Positions 1 to 11,321 of a stretch of 64,000 nt of DNA are shown piece by piece; position 1 is the stretch's first letter; each line of letters begins with the position of its first letter. The notes below the pieces were generated by a model. The model saw only the letters and a program-made list of their open reading frames with translations. It was not told the origin of the DNA and did not search any database. A program made the translations under genes and the position numbers. The stretch is from positions 5,208,001-5,272,000 of the forward strand of contig JAGPXD010000001.1 in assembly GCA_020746995.1 (NCBI GenBank), read 5' to 3'. This DNA is from Plectosphaerella cucumerina (lineage: Eukaryota > Ascomycota > Sordariomycetes > Glomerellales > Plectosphaerellaceae).

Positions 1-1
1 G

Positions 2-1012
2 GGCGTCAAGTTCACGCGCAAGACGATCAAGTACTTTGCGCAGTTTTACAACTCGGACATTCTCATGGCCAGTCCCCTGGGTCTCCGCATGGCCCTCGGC
101 TCGGAGCAGGAGAAGAACCCGACCGACTACGACTTCCTCAGCTCCATTGAGCTCGTCGTCGTCGACCAGGCTGATGGTCTGCTGATGCAGAACTGGGATC
201 ATGTCGAGTACATCTTTGAGCACCTCAACCTGCAGCCCAAGGACTCACACGGCTGCGATTTCAGCCGCGTGAGGTCCTGGTACCTCGAGGACTGGGCCAA
301 GTACTTCCGTCAGACGGTCATTCTGTCGCCCTTCGTCACGCCCGAACTCACCGAGCTGTTCCGGACACGATGCCACAACTGGGCAGGCAAGATCCGATTC
401 CACCCCGAGTTCCCAGGGGTCCTGCAGCAGCTGCCTGTGCGGGCGAAACAGACCTTCTCTCGGTTCGAGGCGGCAGCCATCGACAAGGACCCGGACGCGC
501 GCTTCGCCTACTTCACCTCAGCCATCGTCCCCGCGCTCGTCCGGCGCGCCAAGGAGACGAGCGGCGGTACCCTCATCTTCATCCCGTCATACCTCGACTT
601 TGTCCGCGTGCGCAACTACTTCGCCACAAACTCGGCCGTCGAGACGCTCTCGTTCGGACACATTTCCGAGTACGCCGAGGCGGCCGACGCTGCGCGGGCG
701 CGGTCGCACTTCCTGAGTGGGCGGCAGAAGGTGCTTCTGTACACGGAGCGCGCGCACCACTTCCGGCGGTACAAGATCCGCGGCGTGCAGCGCGTCATCA
801 TGTACGGACTGCCGGAGAACCCGGTGTTCTACAAGGAGATCGCCGGCGAGTTCCTGGCGCGCAGCGAGCAGGAGATGCGGCTCGAGGCGGGGCGGGGCAC
901 GGTGCGCGTCATGTTCTCAAAGTACGACGCCATCAAGCTGGAGAGGGTTGTTGGCACGTCGAGGGTGGGCAAGATGATCACGGACCGGGGCGACACGTTT
1001 GACTTTGTGTAG
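2..1012 (+). CDS. UTP25: UTP25 (small-subunit processome component), 3' part
   Basis: This is the C-terminal 336 residues of a UTP25/DEF-type protein; the 5' part lies before the window, because the frame is open from base 2 with no start needed. UTP25 is a nucleolar, helicase-like but non-catalytic member of the SSU processome needed for early pre-rRNA cleavages and 18S rRNA maturation. The family signature is seen in the run SPLGLRMAL, then VVVDQADGLLMQNWDHVEYIFEHLN, the WAKYFRQT segment and the C-terminal RYKIRGVQRVIMYGLP and FSKYDAIKLERVVGTSRV blocks. There is no intron in the visible part. It ends at TAG and converges on the bL17m gene 234 bp away. Family assignment is firm; the true start is out of view. 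Confidence 0.93.
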   Translation, partial: GVKFTRKTIKYFAQFYNSDILMASPLGLRMALGSEQEKNPTDYDFLSSIELVVVDQADGLLMQNWDHVEYIFEHLNLQPKDSHGCDFSRVRSWYLEDWAKYFRQTVILSPFVTPELTELFRTRCHNWAGKIRFHPEFPGVLQQLPVRAKQTFSRFEAAAIDKDPDARFAYFTSAIVPALVRRAKETSGGTLIFIPSYLDFVRVRNYFATNSAVETLSFGHISEYAEAADAARARSHFLSGRQKVLLYTERAHHFRRYKIRGVQRVIMYGLPENPVFYKEIAGEFLARSEQEMRLEAGRGTVRVMFSKYDAIKLERVVGTSRVGKMITDRGDTFDFV

Positions 1013-1246
1013 ACGTGAGCTGTGGAACGGTGTGCTGATGCTGCTGGTGGGTTGTGTGCGAATATTCCAGGCATATAAAATGTGGTACATAGATTGTACA
1101 GATACCCTTGACTAGAAAGGACCGGTTTTTTGCTACACGTGCTCTCTGTGCTTCCGTGCGCATCCGACCCTCCCCGGGGGTTTGTTGCGTAAATGTTGAT
1201 ACAATGCTTCTTCTTCCTCTTCCTTCGCCTCCCCTCTCCCCATTTC

Positions 1247-1881
1247 TCATGACGACTCTCCCTTGCATGACTTCTCCTCGGCGCCGCGCGCGTTGAGATC
1301 CTTGAACTTCTCGACCATATCCTCAAAGACGTCCTTGCCGTTCTCGCGGTACCGGGTGACCTTGTCGATGTTCTTCTGGGTGATGGAGTTCATGGGCAGA
1401 CCGTCCCGCTGGCCGAGGGCGACGGCCTTTGCCGTCATCATGAAGCGCATGTCGCGGGGTCCGTCGACGAACTCGAGGACGGCCGAGGGGGCCTGGTCGT
1501 ACTTGTTGCGTGGCTCGGTGCGCAGGACGCGGGTGTAGCCGCCGGGGCGGGAGGCGTATCTGGTGCGGAGCTCGCCGAAGACCTTGGGGAGGAGCTCGTG
1601 GGGTTCCTGGAGGGGGAGATGTGTTAGTTGTATTCTTCAGATTAGGAGAGACGAGCGGTCCGTACGAAGAGGATGGCCTGGGCTTTCCGCTTGGTCTCGT
1701 CGTTGTTCCGCTTGGCGTAGGTGATGAGCTTCTCGGCCAGGCGCTGGGCCTCCTTTGCCTTTGCGTAGGTGGTGTGGATGTGCTCGTGCATGACGAGGGA
1801 GGAGACGAGGCCTCGCAGCAGGGCCTTTCGGGCTGCCGAGTCGCGGCTCAGGTGCCTGTACTTTGTGAGGCCACCGGCCAT
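1247..1881 (-). CDS. MRPL8: Mitochondrial large-subunit ribosomal protein bL17m
   Basis: A 191-residue protein in two exons, complement(1666..1881) and complement(1247..1606), with a 59-nt intron (GTACGG..CAG) in phase 0. The N-terminus MAGGLTKYRHLSRDSAARKA and the following LVMHEHIHTTYAKAKEAQRLAEKLITYAK are the bL17 ribosomal fold; exon 2 supplies the RYASRPGGYTRVLRTEPR segment typical of the family. Bacterial L17 ends soon after this; the extra C-terminal 60-70 residues are the usual fungal mitochondrial extension. The role is in the large subunit of the mitoribosome near the exit tunnel, from family knowledge. The ATG at 1881 is the first methionine and gives the standard N-terminus. It is divergent with the MIC12 gene. 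Confidence 0.93.
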
Positions 1882-2429
1882 TGTGAGGGAGTCGAGGGGG
1901 TTGCTGGCGCCTCGCGCGGGTCAATTGGTCGATGTCCGAGGGTGCGTCCCGGGAGGACGATGGGCCGTCAGCAGGCGGCGGTCGAGAGGAGGATCGGCGG
2001 GCGAGATGGAGGGAAGACTGTCGTGAGGAGTCGGGATGCTGGACGAGGCTATCGGGAGATGTGACGGTGGTGGTGCCTTTCGGAGAGCCGCGGTCGCGGG
2101 ACCCGTGAATTTTCTTGGTCTTGGCAGCCGGGCCACTGAAGCGCTGTAGCGCAACCCCCGGTCGACCCACTCCCGGAAAGTCGCTCTCGCCCAAGCCTCA
2201 ACAGGACAGGACGGAAGCAGCTCCAAGTCCAAGGCCAATTGAGCCGAACGTCATACCCTTCAATTGCTCAACCTCGACCTCGCAACACCACGACCACCTG
2301 CGCGACCCCCTTCCTCCCGAGGCCGGAACATGATACCTTGAGCTCGCAATTGGAGCTGGAACCGGACCTGGCCACACCTACTTCCCGAATTCACCCCACG
2401 ATACCCCGAGGCCTACCACAACCGCCACC
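1882..2429. promoter_or_regulatory. Divergent promoter between bL17m and MIC12
   Basis: The 548 bp between two start codons that point away from each other must hold both promoters and 5' leaders. No clear TATA box is seen. The MIC12 side is CA/CT-rich up to the ACCGCCACC context before its ATG. Both genes encode nuclear-made mitochondrial proteins, so a shared regulatory region is a reasonable inference. Confidence 0.45.
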
Positions 2430-3336
2430 ATGGGCTTCACCACCGGCGTCGTACGTCTCCCTCCCTTTCCCTCCTCCTCTTACTCGCGCTGACACTTCAA
2501 AGACAGGAGGCGTCACCCTCACCCTGGGTCTGGCCTACCTGGCCGTCCAATCCCACCAGCGCAACCGCGAATACCAAGCCCAGCTCCTGCGCTCCCAAAA
2601 TCGCGTCCTCAACTCCCTCCTCGAACCCGTCGTCGCCCTCCCCCCGCCCTCCAGAGCTGAGCGCGAGGCCGCCCTGCACGACAACCTGATCGACAACGCC
2701 AAGGATCGGTGGAATGCCGAAGTCTCCAATGCCGTCCACTGGGTCCAGCACACAAACTGGACAGACGTCCGCGAGGGCTTCGAGCAGTCCACCTCCCGCG
2801 CCTGGCGCAGCGTCTTCGGCGACCCGGAGCCGCAGATCGAGGCCGCCAAGCAAAAAATCTCCGAAAGCACCCGCGAGGTTGCCCGCGAGGCCAAGGGCGC
2901 CTGGGATCGCGCCAAGGAAAAGGCCGCTGCCGCCGCCGAAGCGCGCGCAGCCGACGCAAAGGTCGTCGCCGAAACGAGGGCCGCCGAAGCGAAGAGGATC
3001 CTCGACGCTGAAGCCGCGGAGGCGAAGCAGGCCGCCAGGTCCGCCGCTCAGACGACCCGCGAGGAGGGCGCCACTCTCTTCGACAAGGCCAAGGCCGAGG
3101 GCGAGGGCCTGCTGCAAAAAGCCAAGCAGGTCGTCGGCCTCGTCGAGGACAAGGCCGCCGAGGCGAAGACCCAGGCTACCAACGTCCTGACTACCGGTAC
3201 CACCTCGCCCGTCGAGCGCGCCCTGCAGCAGCGGTATGAGCCTAGTGCGCCGCTGGCGAAGAGCGTCAACGAGGTGCTCGCCGAGCGCTACCTGCCCACC
3301 GCCGCCAAGGACTACTCCCAGCTGCGGGGAATCTGA
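2430..3336 (+). CDS. MICOS subunit MIC12 (AIM5-like) with long helical C-terminus
   Basis: A 284-residue protein in two exons, 2430..2450 and 2503..3336. The 52-nt intron (GTACGT..AAG) sits after codon 7 and restores the family N-terminus MGFTTGVTGGVTLTLGLAYLAV, a single inner-membrane helix. It is followed by the SQNRVLNSLL and WNAEVSNAVHWVQHTNW segments of fungal MIC12/AIM5. MIC12 links MICOS subcomplexes at crista junctions (family knowledge). After about residue 120 the protein becomes an Ala/Lys/Glu-rich amphipathic stretch with repeated AEAK/AKE units, longer than in yeast (about 106 residues). A nearby acceptor (CAG at 2504-2506) would break the frame, so the earlier AAG is chosen. An antisense frame of 342 codons is a shadow. 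Confidence 0.86.
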
Positions 3337-3868
3337 ACGACAGGAAGCACGGGGAAGCACACTGTGAGCCCGCCAGCTCGTCTGTGCTGTACAACGGGCG
3401 ATACAGGTGACGGGCTGGTGGGATGTATTACATGGGGAAGCCGATAGACGTAGCGTGCGGCCGGGGGGCGAGACTCGCTTCGATGAGCCGACTAGATCTC
3501 GAACAATTTTCTTTGTGACGTCCACGAATCAATGCTGTCTCTGAAATCCATCCCCCCATCTGTTTTGTCCTTGTATGTTGGAGGACGGGTACGGGTCATA
3601 TGTGACTCGGCAGGACAAGCCGACGTGACCCTCGGGTATCACCAGCCATCAAACAGGACTGGCCGCCACCTGACCACATCATCTCCGTCAGACATGGCAA
3701 GCGAGTCTGTCTACCCGGCAGGGAGAGCTGTCACAGACCGAGTTCATCGTAGACAGATATAACGCCATGTCCCAGGGGGGACGCTCGTCCTTCGCAGCAT
3801 TATGAACACCCTCTATGCAAGGCTATCATCTCAGTCTCACTGTATCAACTCAGAAATACACACTCGCG
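3337..3868. other. Intergenic after MIC12
   Basis: This holds the MIC12 3' untranslated region and a stretch with no long frame. No RNA gene, repeat or convincing promoter was seen. Confidence 0.5.
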
Positions 3869-4339
3869 ATGGACGAACCAAAGGAAGTGCCAGAAGATAC
3901 TCAAAAACCTTGGCCCCTCGCCGAACCAACTCCAACAACACAGTCCCAGTCGGAGGATCAACCCCAACCCATCCGCAAGAAGCTGCGCCGTCGACGCACA
4001 GCACCAGAGAGCCAGTCGCCCCCAAAACCAACCCCACGCCTCCATGAACCACCAGACAGCAAGACCACCGGCACAGGCCTTTTCACGGCACTGGTCACAG
4101 CACTTTCGTGGCGTCGGCGAAGGAAACCCTCAGATCTCAGGCCAGGCTACTTCCGCCCTGACCCTGTACACACCACAGGCCCAGGCCAACAAGACTGCTC
4201 CCCCTCGACGGACGAACTCTTCATGAACCTAGCAACACCCATCGACGAGCAGGCAGACCGTCGCCGAGACACATCGCATCTCCCACCCGATGAAGGAGCA
4301 CGCTGCAATGAGCATACGCTCCCGGGCACAGCCATATAG
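3869..4339 (+). CDS. Doubtful small proline-rich hypothetical protein
   Basis: An open frame of 156 codons from ATG 3869 (174 codons from an earlier ATG at 3815). The product is rich in Pro, Arg and Thr with a basic patch IRKKLRRRR and a short hydrophobic piece GTGLFTALVTALSW followed by RRRRK. No domain is recognised and no intron is needed. It lies between the MIC12 3' end and the SLN1 3' end with no clear promoter. It could be a lineage-specific gene or a chance frame in GC-rich DNA. I lean to chance but cannot exclude a gene. Confidence 0.25.
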   Translation: MDEPKEVPEDTQKPWPLAEPTPTTQSQSEDQPQPIRKKLRRRRTAPESQSPPKPTPRLHEPPDSKTTGTGLFTALVTALSWRRRRKPSDLRPGYFRPDPVHTTGPGQQDCSPSTDELFMNLATPIDEQADRRRDTSHLPPDEGARCNEHTLPGTAI

Positions 4340-4554
4340 TCGATCCCATTCACATCACGCAACACACACGAGACAGCCAAAATCCAACTTCAACGCTCTC
4401 ATAACTCATTCTCTATTATCGCACGCATACTTTTTTCGTCGCGCTGTTCCCGTCGGCCCTGGGGCGCGCCGCCGCTGGGCCGCCCCGGCCTGCATGTTTG
4501 TCCAGTCCCATATGCCCTTCCAACTCCGACACCGCGCATAGAAATCGAAACAAT

Positions 4555-4586
<32 letters not shown>
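4555..4586. repeat. (TG)n microsatellite
   Basis: About fifteen uninterrupted TG dinucleotides, read directly. A related GTGTGA/GTGAGT tract follows at about 4633-4660. Confidence 0.97.
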
Positions 4587-4632
4587 TGCAAAGAGAACCA
4601 GAGAGAATGGAGAAGCTTGTACGAAAAGGAAA

Positions 4633-4660
4633 CATGTGTGTGAGTGTGAGTGTGAGTGTG
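4633..4660. repeat. (GTGTGA)n short tandem repeat
   Basis: Four imperfect six-base units of GTGTGA type, 50 bp from the TG microsatellite. Confidence 0.85.
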
Positions 4661-4914
4661 GCAGCGAGTACTGACACCTCGCATGTGTAGCGTCCACGTG
4701 TAGGAAGGGGCGCCTTGACGCTGCGCCCGAGGACGCCTGTGTGAGGGAGAGAGAGGTAGAAGACGGGTATTAGAAGACTAAATACAAGTGGTAGTGAGAG
4801 CACAGGGACGCCTTCGCTGTGGTGGGTGTGTCCAAGGCGGTGCGGGTATCAAGTTGGTTGAGAAGAATTCATGTTTTGCCCGCCGGGAGGAGTTGCCGGC
4901 TGGTCAGGCCTTGC

Positions 4915-7900
4915 TCATAATGCTGAGCCATTTGCCTTCTCGGGGTCATTGGGCGGTTTAACCTCGCCATTGCTGCCGTTGACGTACCCGCTCATGGGCT
5001 TCTCCGGATCGCCCGGATCGGCCCGGGCCCCATCCTCTGGCGTCGTTTTCCTCGTGAGGCTCGCCGTCTCGGGCTCCTCGGGAATCGTCGCAAACTTCTT
5101 CAGGACCTGCTTCAGCGCCGGTCGCCGGATGGGCTTGCTCAGGAACTCGTCCATGCCGCTGTCCATGCACTCCTTGACATTGCTCTCCTCGGAGAAGGCT
5201 GTGAGGGCCACAATGGGCGCCGTGTAGCCCATCTTTCGGATCAGCTTCGTCGACTGCAGGCCGTCGAGATTTGGCATCTGAATATCCATGAAGATGACGT
5301 CAAACGGCAGGTTCACAGCCATGTTGGCCTTGACTAGGTCATAGGCCTCCTGGCCGTCCTTTGCTATCGTCACGTCGTAGACGTCTTCAAGCTTGAGCAT
5401 CTTGCTCACGACCTCGATGTTGGTCGAGTTGTCATCGGCGACCAGGACCCGCAATTTGCCGGAGCCGCTCTTGTTGGCCATGGCCTTGTTGATGGCCGCG
5501 AGGGTGCCCTTAGTGTTCCTCGGAGCCTGCGGCGTCGGATCCGCGGGGAAGAATGGCTGCCGCAGACCGACCAGCCTGGTCGTCTGCGGACCGGTTGTAT
5601 TTGAGCTCGAGGCAGTCTCCGATGACGACGACTTTGTGGCGACGAGCGGAAGCCGCTGTGAGTTATCGGCATGCCCATCGAGCGCGTCCACACTGGGGGG
5701 TCGCGACTTGACGCTGCTGGAGGCAGTGCTGGATGCCCTGGTGGATGTCAGCGGTGGTACATTGGCGCACAAATCGACCGCCAGGAGCTTACCTGTCTCG
5801 GACGTATTTCAGGGGGATACGCATGGTGAACGTCGTCCCGACACCGACCGTGCTTGTGAGTGAGATGGAACCACCCATGAGCGTGGCCAACTGATGGCAA
5901 ATGCTGAGGCCGAGACCAGTGCCGCCAAACTTCTTGCTCAGGCCGAGGTCACCCTGAACAAACGGCTCAAACACACGCTGCTGCATGTTCTCCGCGATAC
6001 CCGGGCCCGTGTCCTCCACCTCGAACTCGAACATGTAGGCCCTTGCTCCGGGCGGTGGCGGCGTAGGCGACCTTTCCCGGACGTGGATGTGCGGCGTAAC
6101 CTTGGGCTCTGCCGGGTTGATGGCCAGCGCAGTACCCTTGAAGTCGACCTTTGACGTTGTGGAAGCTCCCTTGGAGCTTCCCGAGTGAATCGAGCTTGAC
6201 GTCAGTCTGTGTCGTGACCTTCCGAGCCTCTTGGAGTCCCGAGAGAAAGACGATGTCCGGCTCTCGTTTTCGGTGGGAGTCTCGACCTCGCCAATGCACT
6301 TGATCCGGACGTGGACCTTGCCGCCCGCGGGCGTAAACTTCACACTGTTGCTGACCAGGTTGATGATGACCTGGAGAATGCGGTGCTGGTCACCCCAAAG
6401 ACACATGTCCTTGAGACGGCCGGTACCGTGGGGCCCCAGCGCGGGCAGCTGGGTGTCGAGACTGGGCCTCTCCGAGCCGCCAGTGGCAGCCTCCAGCGCG
6501 TCCGAGTTGAGGAAGTCTACAGACAAGGAGATGTGACCCTCCCTGACCTGCTTGTCGAAGATGGACAACACCTGTGTGCGGATCTCAGCCAGGCGGAATT
6601 CCCTCTCCTCGAGGGAGAGCTGCTGTCCGATCTGGTTCTTGGAAAAGCTGAGCAGATCTTCGAGGAGATGAAGCAAGAGGTCACCTAAACAGGTTAGTAA
6701 CCATATTCACGCGAGGGTGGCAGCGACAGCCGGCTTACCAGACTTGTACAGGGTCTTGAGGGATTGCTTGATGCGGCCGACGTCTGTCTCCTCCATGCAA
6801 ATAGCGCACATGCCGAGGATACCATTGAGAGGCGTCTTGAGCTCATGCGAGATGTTGGCGATGAAGAGGGTCTTGGACTCGTTGGCGGCCTCGGCAGCCT
6901 TTTTGCTGATCTCGAGCTCCCGCGTCCTTTCGGCGACCTTGGCGTCGAGCGAGGTGTATTGCTTCACGAGCTCTTCACTCATCTCGTTGAACGTCTCGGT
7001 GAGCTCCGTCAGCTCATCGGTGATGAAGTGCTTGCGGTCCTCGACCTTGCTGGGGATCTTGAAGGTGCGGCGGGCAGATTCCCTGTCGTGCTCTGACGGT
7101 GACGCCTCTTTTGGCTTGTATCCGATCATCTTGTAGAAGGCGGCCACCATCCCGTCTCGCTTCGATCGCTGCGAGCGCGCTGAAATGGCGCCGGAGCCGG
7201 GGGTCTCATCGTCGTAATCGTCAAAGGCGCCATCCTCGTAGCCAGGAGGCGCAACGGTCTTCTCCGTCGCGTACTTGAGCCGGCGGATGGGCTGGACACT
7301 CAGGTGGGCGCAGGGGAAGATGAGAAGGATGGCCAGGCCGGCGGTGCCGAAGACGCAGCCGAGGATGATATTGCGCAGGGTCGAGATGGGCGCGTCGGTC
7401 TCGGACTTGGCCTGCTCAACAACGACGGTCCAGTTGACGAGAGGGGTGTTAGTCCTCGCGAAGCCTACGGCGACGGGCACGTTCTGCTCGTTGTGGGTCG
7501 AGAGGTCGGCACTGGCATTGTTGACGGTGTTGATCCTCCTGGTGAGCGAGTCGAAGACTGCAGGGTAGCTACTGACGGCAAAGGGTATGTCGTCACGGCC
7601 GTCGATTGTGCGCCGGGAGTGGCGGTTGGCCTGGCCCGGCAAGGGCAAGGGAGCGAGCAAGAAACGGACCTGAGTGTCTCTGAACTTTTCCCTCTCGGGC
7701 TCGTAAGTGTTGTTACTGACTGGATTGTCAGTGCCAAAGCGATTGGATCGGTTTGTGGAGCCGACGAGCAGCAAGACGCCGGTCGAGCCCATGCCCTCGC
7801 GGGAGTCCCTAATAGTCAAGAGCGTATCGGCGGAGAAAACGATGGTGATGTAGCCCAGGACGAAGTCGTCTAACTGCCTGGAGCGGATGGGGGTGGAAAT

Positions 7901-8551
7901 AGACATGAGGGCGAAGGTGTCGTTAATAGCGAGCGGGCCCAGCAGCAGTCCACCATTTGCAGCTATGCGCACGCCAGGGAAGGCTTCCGCGGCCCAGGCA
8001 ATCTCACTGGTCAGACGAGTGCTGTTGCGCTGCAGGTCGTGGTAGGTGATGTTGGGGTACAGCTCGGGAGGGTAGCCGTTGGCCGAGTCACCCATGAAGA
8101 TGGGATTGCCGTCGGGCCCATCATAGGGCATCCTGATGGTACCAATGTCGGTACCGGTGACATTAACGAGGCCATTGGGATTGCCGGTGATGTTCCTCGA
8201 GTAGATCCTCGCCTGAAGAAGGCCAGTGAGGAGGCTCACATTAAGAGCGCTCTCAATATCCCTCTTGGCGATGTACCAGTTGCTTTCCGAGGTGTTGCCG
8301 GCGTAGAAGTCGAGGAGCGACTGCTGGAGCAACAGACGCGAAGAGATGGTGATGGCGCTGGTCTGGACGAGCTCGAGCTCGGACGAGATGCGCGAGGATT
8401 TCAAAGAGGCCGTCAGGGCGAGCTGATTACTCTGGACATCGGAGGTGAAGCCGTGGACGTAGACCCAAGTCGGTATGGACAGGATCATGAGCGCGACGAG
8501 GATGGCGAAGACGACGAGCGCGCATAGCTGTTCCCGAATGGCGACCCTCAT
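4915..8551 (-). CDS. SLN1: SLN1-type hybrid histidine kinase (osmosensor)
   Basis: A 1175-residue membrane kinase in three exons, complement(6739..8551, 5793..6684, 4915..5737), with introns of 54 and 55 nt in matching phase. Order of parts: transmembrane helix at about 8-32, an extracellular sensor region with many N-glycosylation sites (NVS, NIT, NVT, NST), a second helix at about 395-417, a HAMP region interrupted by an acidic/charged insert (about 435-500), then HisKA with the phospho-acceptor His569 in NISHELKTPLNG. The ATPase follows with N-box about 707-722, G1 DTGPGIA about 829-835 and G2 GGTGLGLSI about 858-866. A receiver has acid pair Asp1003/1004, phospho-acceptor Asp1053 (MDIQMPNLDG) and Lys1103. 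It feeds Ypd1-Ssk1-HOG (family knowledge). The start at 8551 matches the family N-terminus MRVAIREQL; the frame extends 20 codons upstream but without an ATG. Confidence 0.96.
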
Positions 8552-11321
8552 TGTGCCGAATGTTTGTGGTTGTCTTCCGGCCGAGCCGGTCCTGCTATCA
8601 TGGTACGGCACCTTTCAGGGCTGCCCGGCGAGCTCTCAAGGCGTGCTCGCGGCGGACAGAAGCTGGTTGTGTGTTTTTGGGGTGGTGGAACGGGGGGTCG
8701 TCGGGTCGGGGTGTTGTGGTGATCGGCGATGGCCCCGTCAAGGAATCTCGAACGATGCTATCGCGGGACGATTTGTCAGATCATGGAGGAAATGCCGTCG
8801 GGCTGTCGGTGCAAGTGTCGGTATTAAGACGTCAATAGTCGAATGAGCGTTAAGAAAAGGGACAGGCTGCAATGGCTTTCCTGGGTCGAAGAGTTCGAGC
8901 TGAGTGAAGTGTGGGCGGCGAAGGTCGGAAGGGCGGGCGAATTGAGCCAAGAGGCGGCAGCGGCGGCAGAGTACAAGTCGGACGAGTTCGAGGTGCTTCG
9001 AGGGGGGTCGAACCGGATGTCGCGAAACCGACTTTGTGTATTGCAGTCAACCGAGGAGAAGACGCGGGCTCCGGACGGCGGTGGTCGACACTGGTCGTCG
9101 ATGGGGGGGAAGATCGACGGCTGCGAAGGTGAAGATGCGAGGTGAGAAAGCTGGGCGAACGGGGGCGTTGTGAAAGTCGTCGGGAATGGGCAACTCGTCG
9201 CGAATAGCGTCCTAGGGAAGGTACCTACCCGTCTGCAACATTACTACGAATAGCTTAGCCAGGTGGGCAGGGAGAGCAATAGCACGCTAGGTCACCTACG
9301 GTAGGCAATGCTAACGGGGCAGGGGGGCGTTTCTCAGTAACGAGATTGGCGGCCGGGGGGGAAACGGTGGCGCCCTGGGACGGACGATGGCGGCGAAAAA
9401 TCCAGAGAAAGCGCGTGGGCGCGGGGCCCGAGGGGGCTCTGCTCCGCGCTGTTACAGTGGAGGATGCACAAGGCTAACGCGATGTAGCGACATGTCAGAC
9501 CGGGTCGGGGGGGCGACAAAGACGGGGCAAAAAGGCAGTTTTGGCTGAGGTGAGGGAGGGGCATTTTGTCCATCCTCTTAGTAACTTCTCTCCATCTCTC
9601 ACCACGAGACCGTCTTGACCGGATGACTGAGGGGCCTCGCAATCGCCTGCGTCTACTGATCTTCGCGATATCTGCCCACTGCAGGAATTGAACAGTCGAG
9701 GCCCGCGTTGTGAGGCGAGGGGAATACGGGCTTTTGCTGGCTGGCCCCGGCGAGACACGACCCAGGCGAGGCAAGGCGAACGCTGGCCGTCGCGGGGGCC
9801 TTCCGTTTACGGTGAGCGCGACGGGGATTGGACGGAACTGTGGCCAGGCGATCTACCAGGGGCCGTCGCCTCCTCTAGCACGATACAGTCGCCTTGATAT
9901 TTTTACAATCTACCAGCTTCAGGGAGCGGCTTGCCGGCAAGGAAACTTTGTTTATCGACCATTGAAGATGAACGTCTGACCTTGACGGGACGAAGACTTG
10001 AGAGGGCGTAAAAACAGACCAGACCATCCATCAACGGTCGACACACGAGATGGACGAAAGCTTGGGCGACCAAGAGGGCCAAGCTTTCGCCGATTCGCTC
10101 CTCCCCCGCCACCCCTGTCCGTCGCCCAGACGGTCGACGGGCGTCTGGGCCCCCCCTTTGCCATTTGGAAGGAGCACTCCACCCGCCCGGGGGAAACAGC
10201 TGCAGCGGGCAACGCGCGGCGGCCCTGGGGAAATTGGGCCAGACGGGCGGGACCCCTGCCGACAGGGTGACTCAGCAGGCCAGGAGCTCCAGTCCATCGT
10301 CGATCACCCTTTTCAGCGGCCATCGGCGGATGCAACCCTCCCATCTCTCGTTTCCTTGCCCTCGAACCCCGGACCTTGCCTGACCACCCGCAACTCCGCC
10401 CGCCCAATCCCAGAGAAGTGCATCACGCCCTGACCGTCTTGTTTGCTTTCTCGACCGCCAGCGCATGGCATCCTCATCTGCACAACTGGCCACGACTTGG
10501 CACGGCTTTAATGACCGTCCCGGCTCCGGGCCTCCGAACAAGCTCCCGTCCTGTCTGATTTTTATCCTCCGTCCACGACGGCTTCGACCGGACAGGGCTT
10601 AGTCTCCCCTCCACCACATGCGCCGTTTTGGTTCTGCCCCAAGCTGACTTGCACCGGCCTCTCTAGCACCGGCAGTAAGCCAGAGACGCGCCCGTTTGCG
10701 GCCATCCCCAGAATGGAGGCACCTTGGCACATATCGAAACAAGCTGAAAGACGGGAACCGCCACCCAGACCGTCGGATCTACTGTACGATTTCGCATAAC
10801 CAAGGGAAAGGATCTTCAAGCGCCCTGCCGCGTCTGGCATCAGTCTTCGGCGGACTCGGCGCCCTCGGCGCCCTCGAACCCCATCCTTGCGAGGCCCCTT
10901 TGTTGCTGCCCTGCGTGGGCTGTGCATGCCAGCTCGACTCCATTTCTGAGACATCGCACCAGCCAAGCAATGCTGCCATCATCCGCATGCTTTTCAGGGT
11001 CCTCCTCAGCCGCACTCGCCGGACCCTGCTCCCGGTAATTCCTCGACGGAACAGCCCGTCACGATGGCCTCATGTCAGTCCCTGTGCTGAGGGATGCAGC
11101 ACCCGACACAGTGGCCTCAGCTTTCGGAGGCATATAAACAGATGAATTGTTGTTTCTCAAAGACGTACAGCGAAAGAAAGGTCATTACAAAGATCGTAAT
11201 CATCACGAGGCTTTCCCTCCTAGCCTCGAGGATCTCGCACACACGAGTCACCCCCAATACACACCACCCCACCACGCCCCATCCGGAAACCCCTCATATC
11301 GTCGCACTCAGGTCGTGAGGC
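8552..11321. other. Long intergenic region upstream of SLN1
   Basis: About 2.8 kb without a convincing gene. It lies between the SLN1 start and the 3' end of the F-box gene, so it holds the SLN1 promoter and leader. Open frames here are short, overlap on both strands and lack family features. GGTACCTAC-like words occur near 9219-9232 and CCTACGGTAGGC near 9295-9306. No RNA gene is recognised. Confidence 0.5.

Larger units (their letters stand above)
4340..4914. other. Intergenic with microsatellites, downstream of SLN1
   Basis: A non-coding stretch between the doubtful ORF and the SLN1 stop. It contains the TG and GTGTGA simple repeats listed separately and the probable SLN1 3' untranslated region. 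Confidence 0.5.

Noticed and set aside
2497..3525. 342-codon open frame antisense to MIC12
   Set aside because: Shadow frame caused by Ala/Glu-rich codons of MIC12. The Gly/Leu-rich product has no family features.
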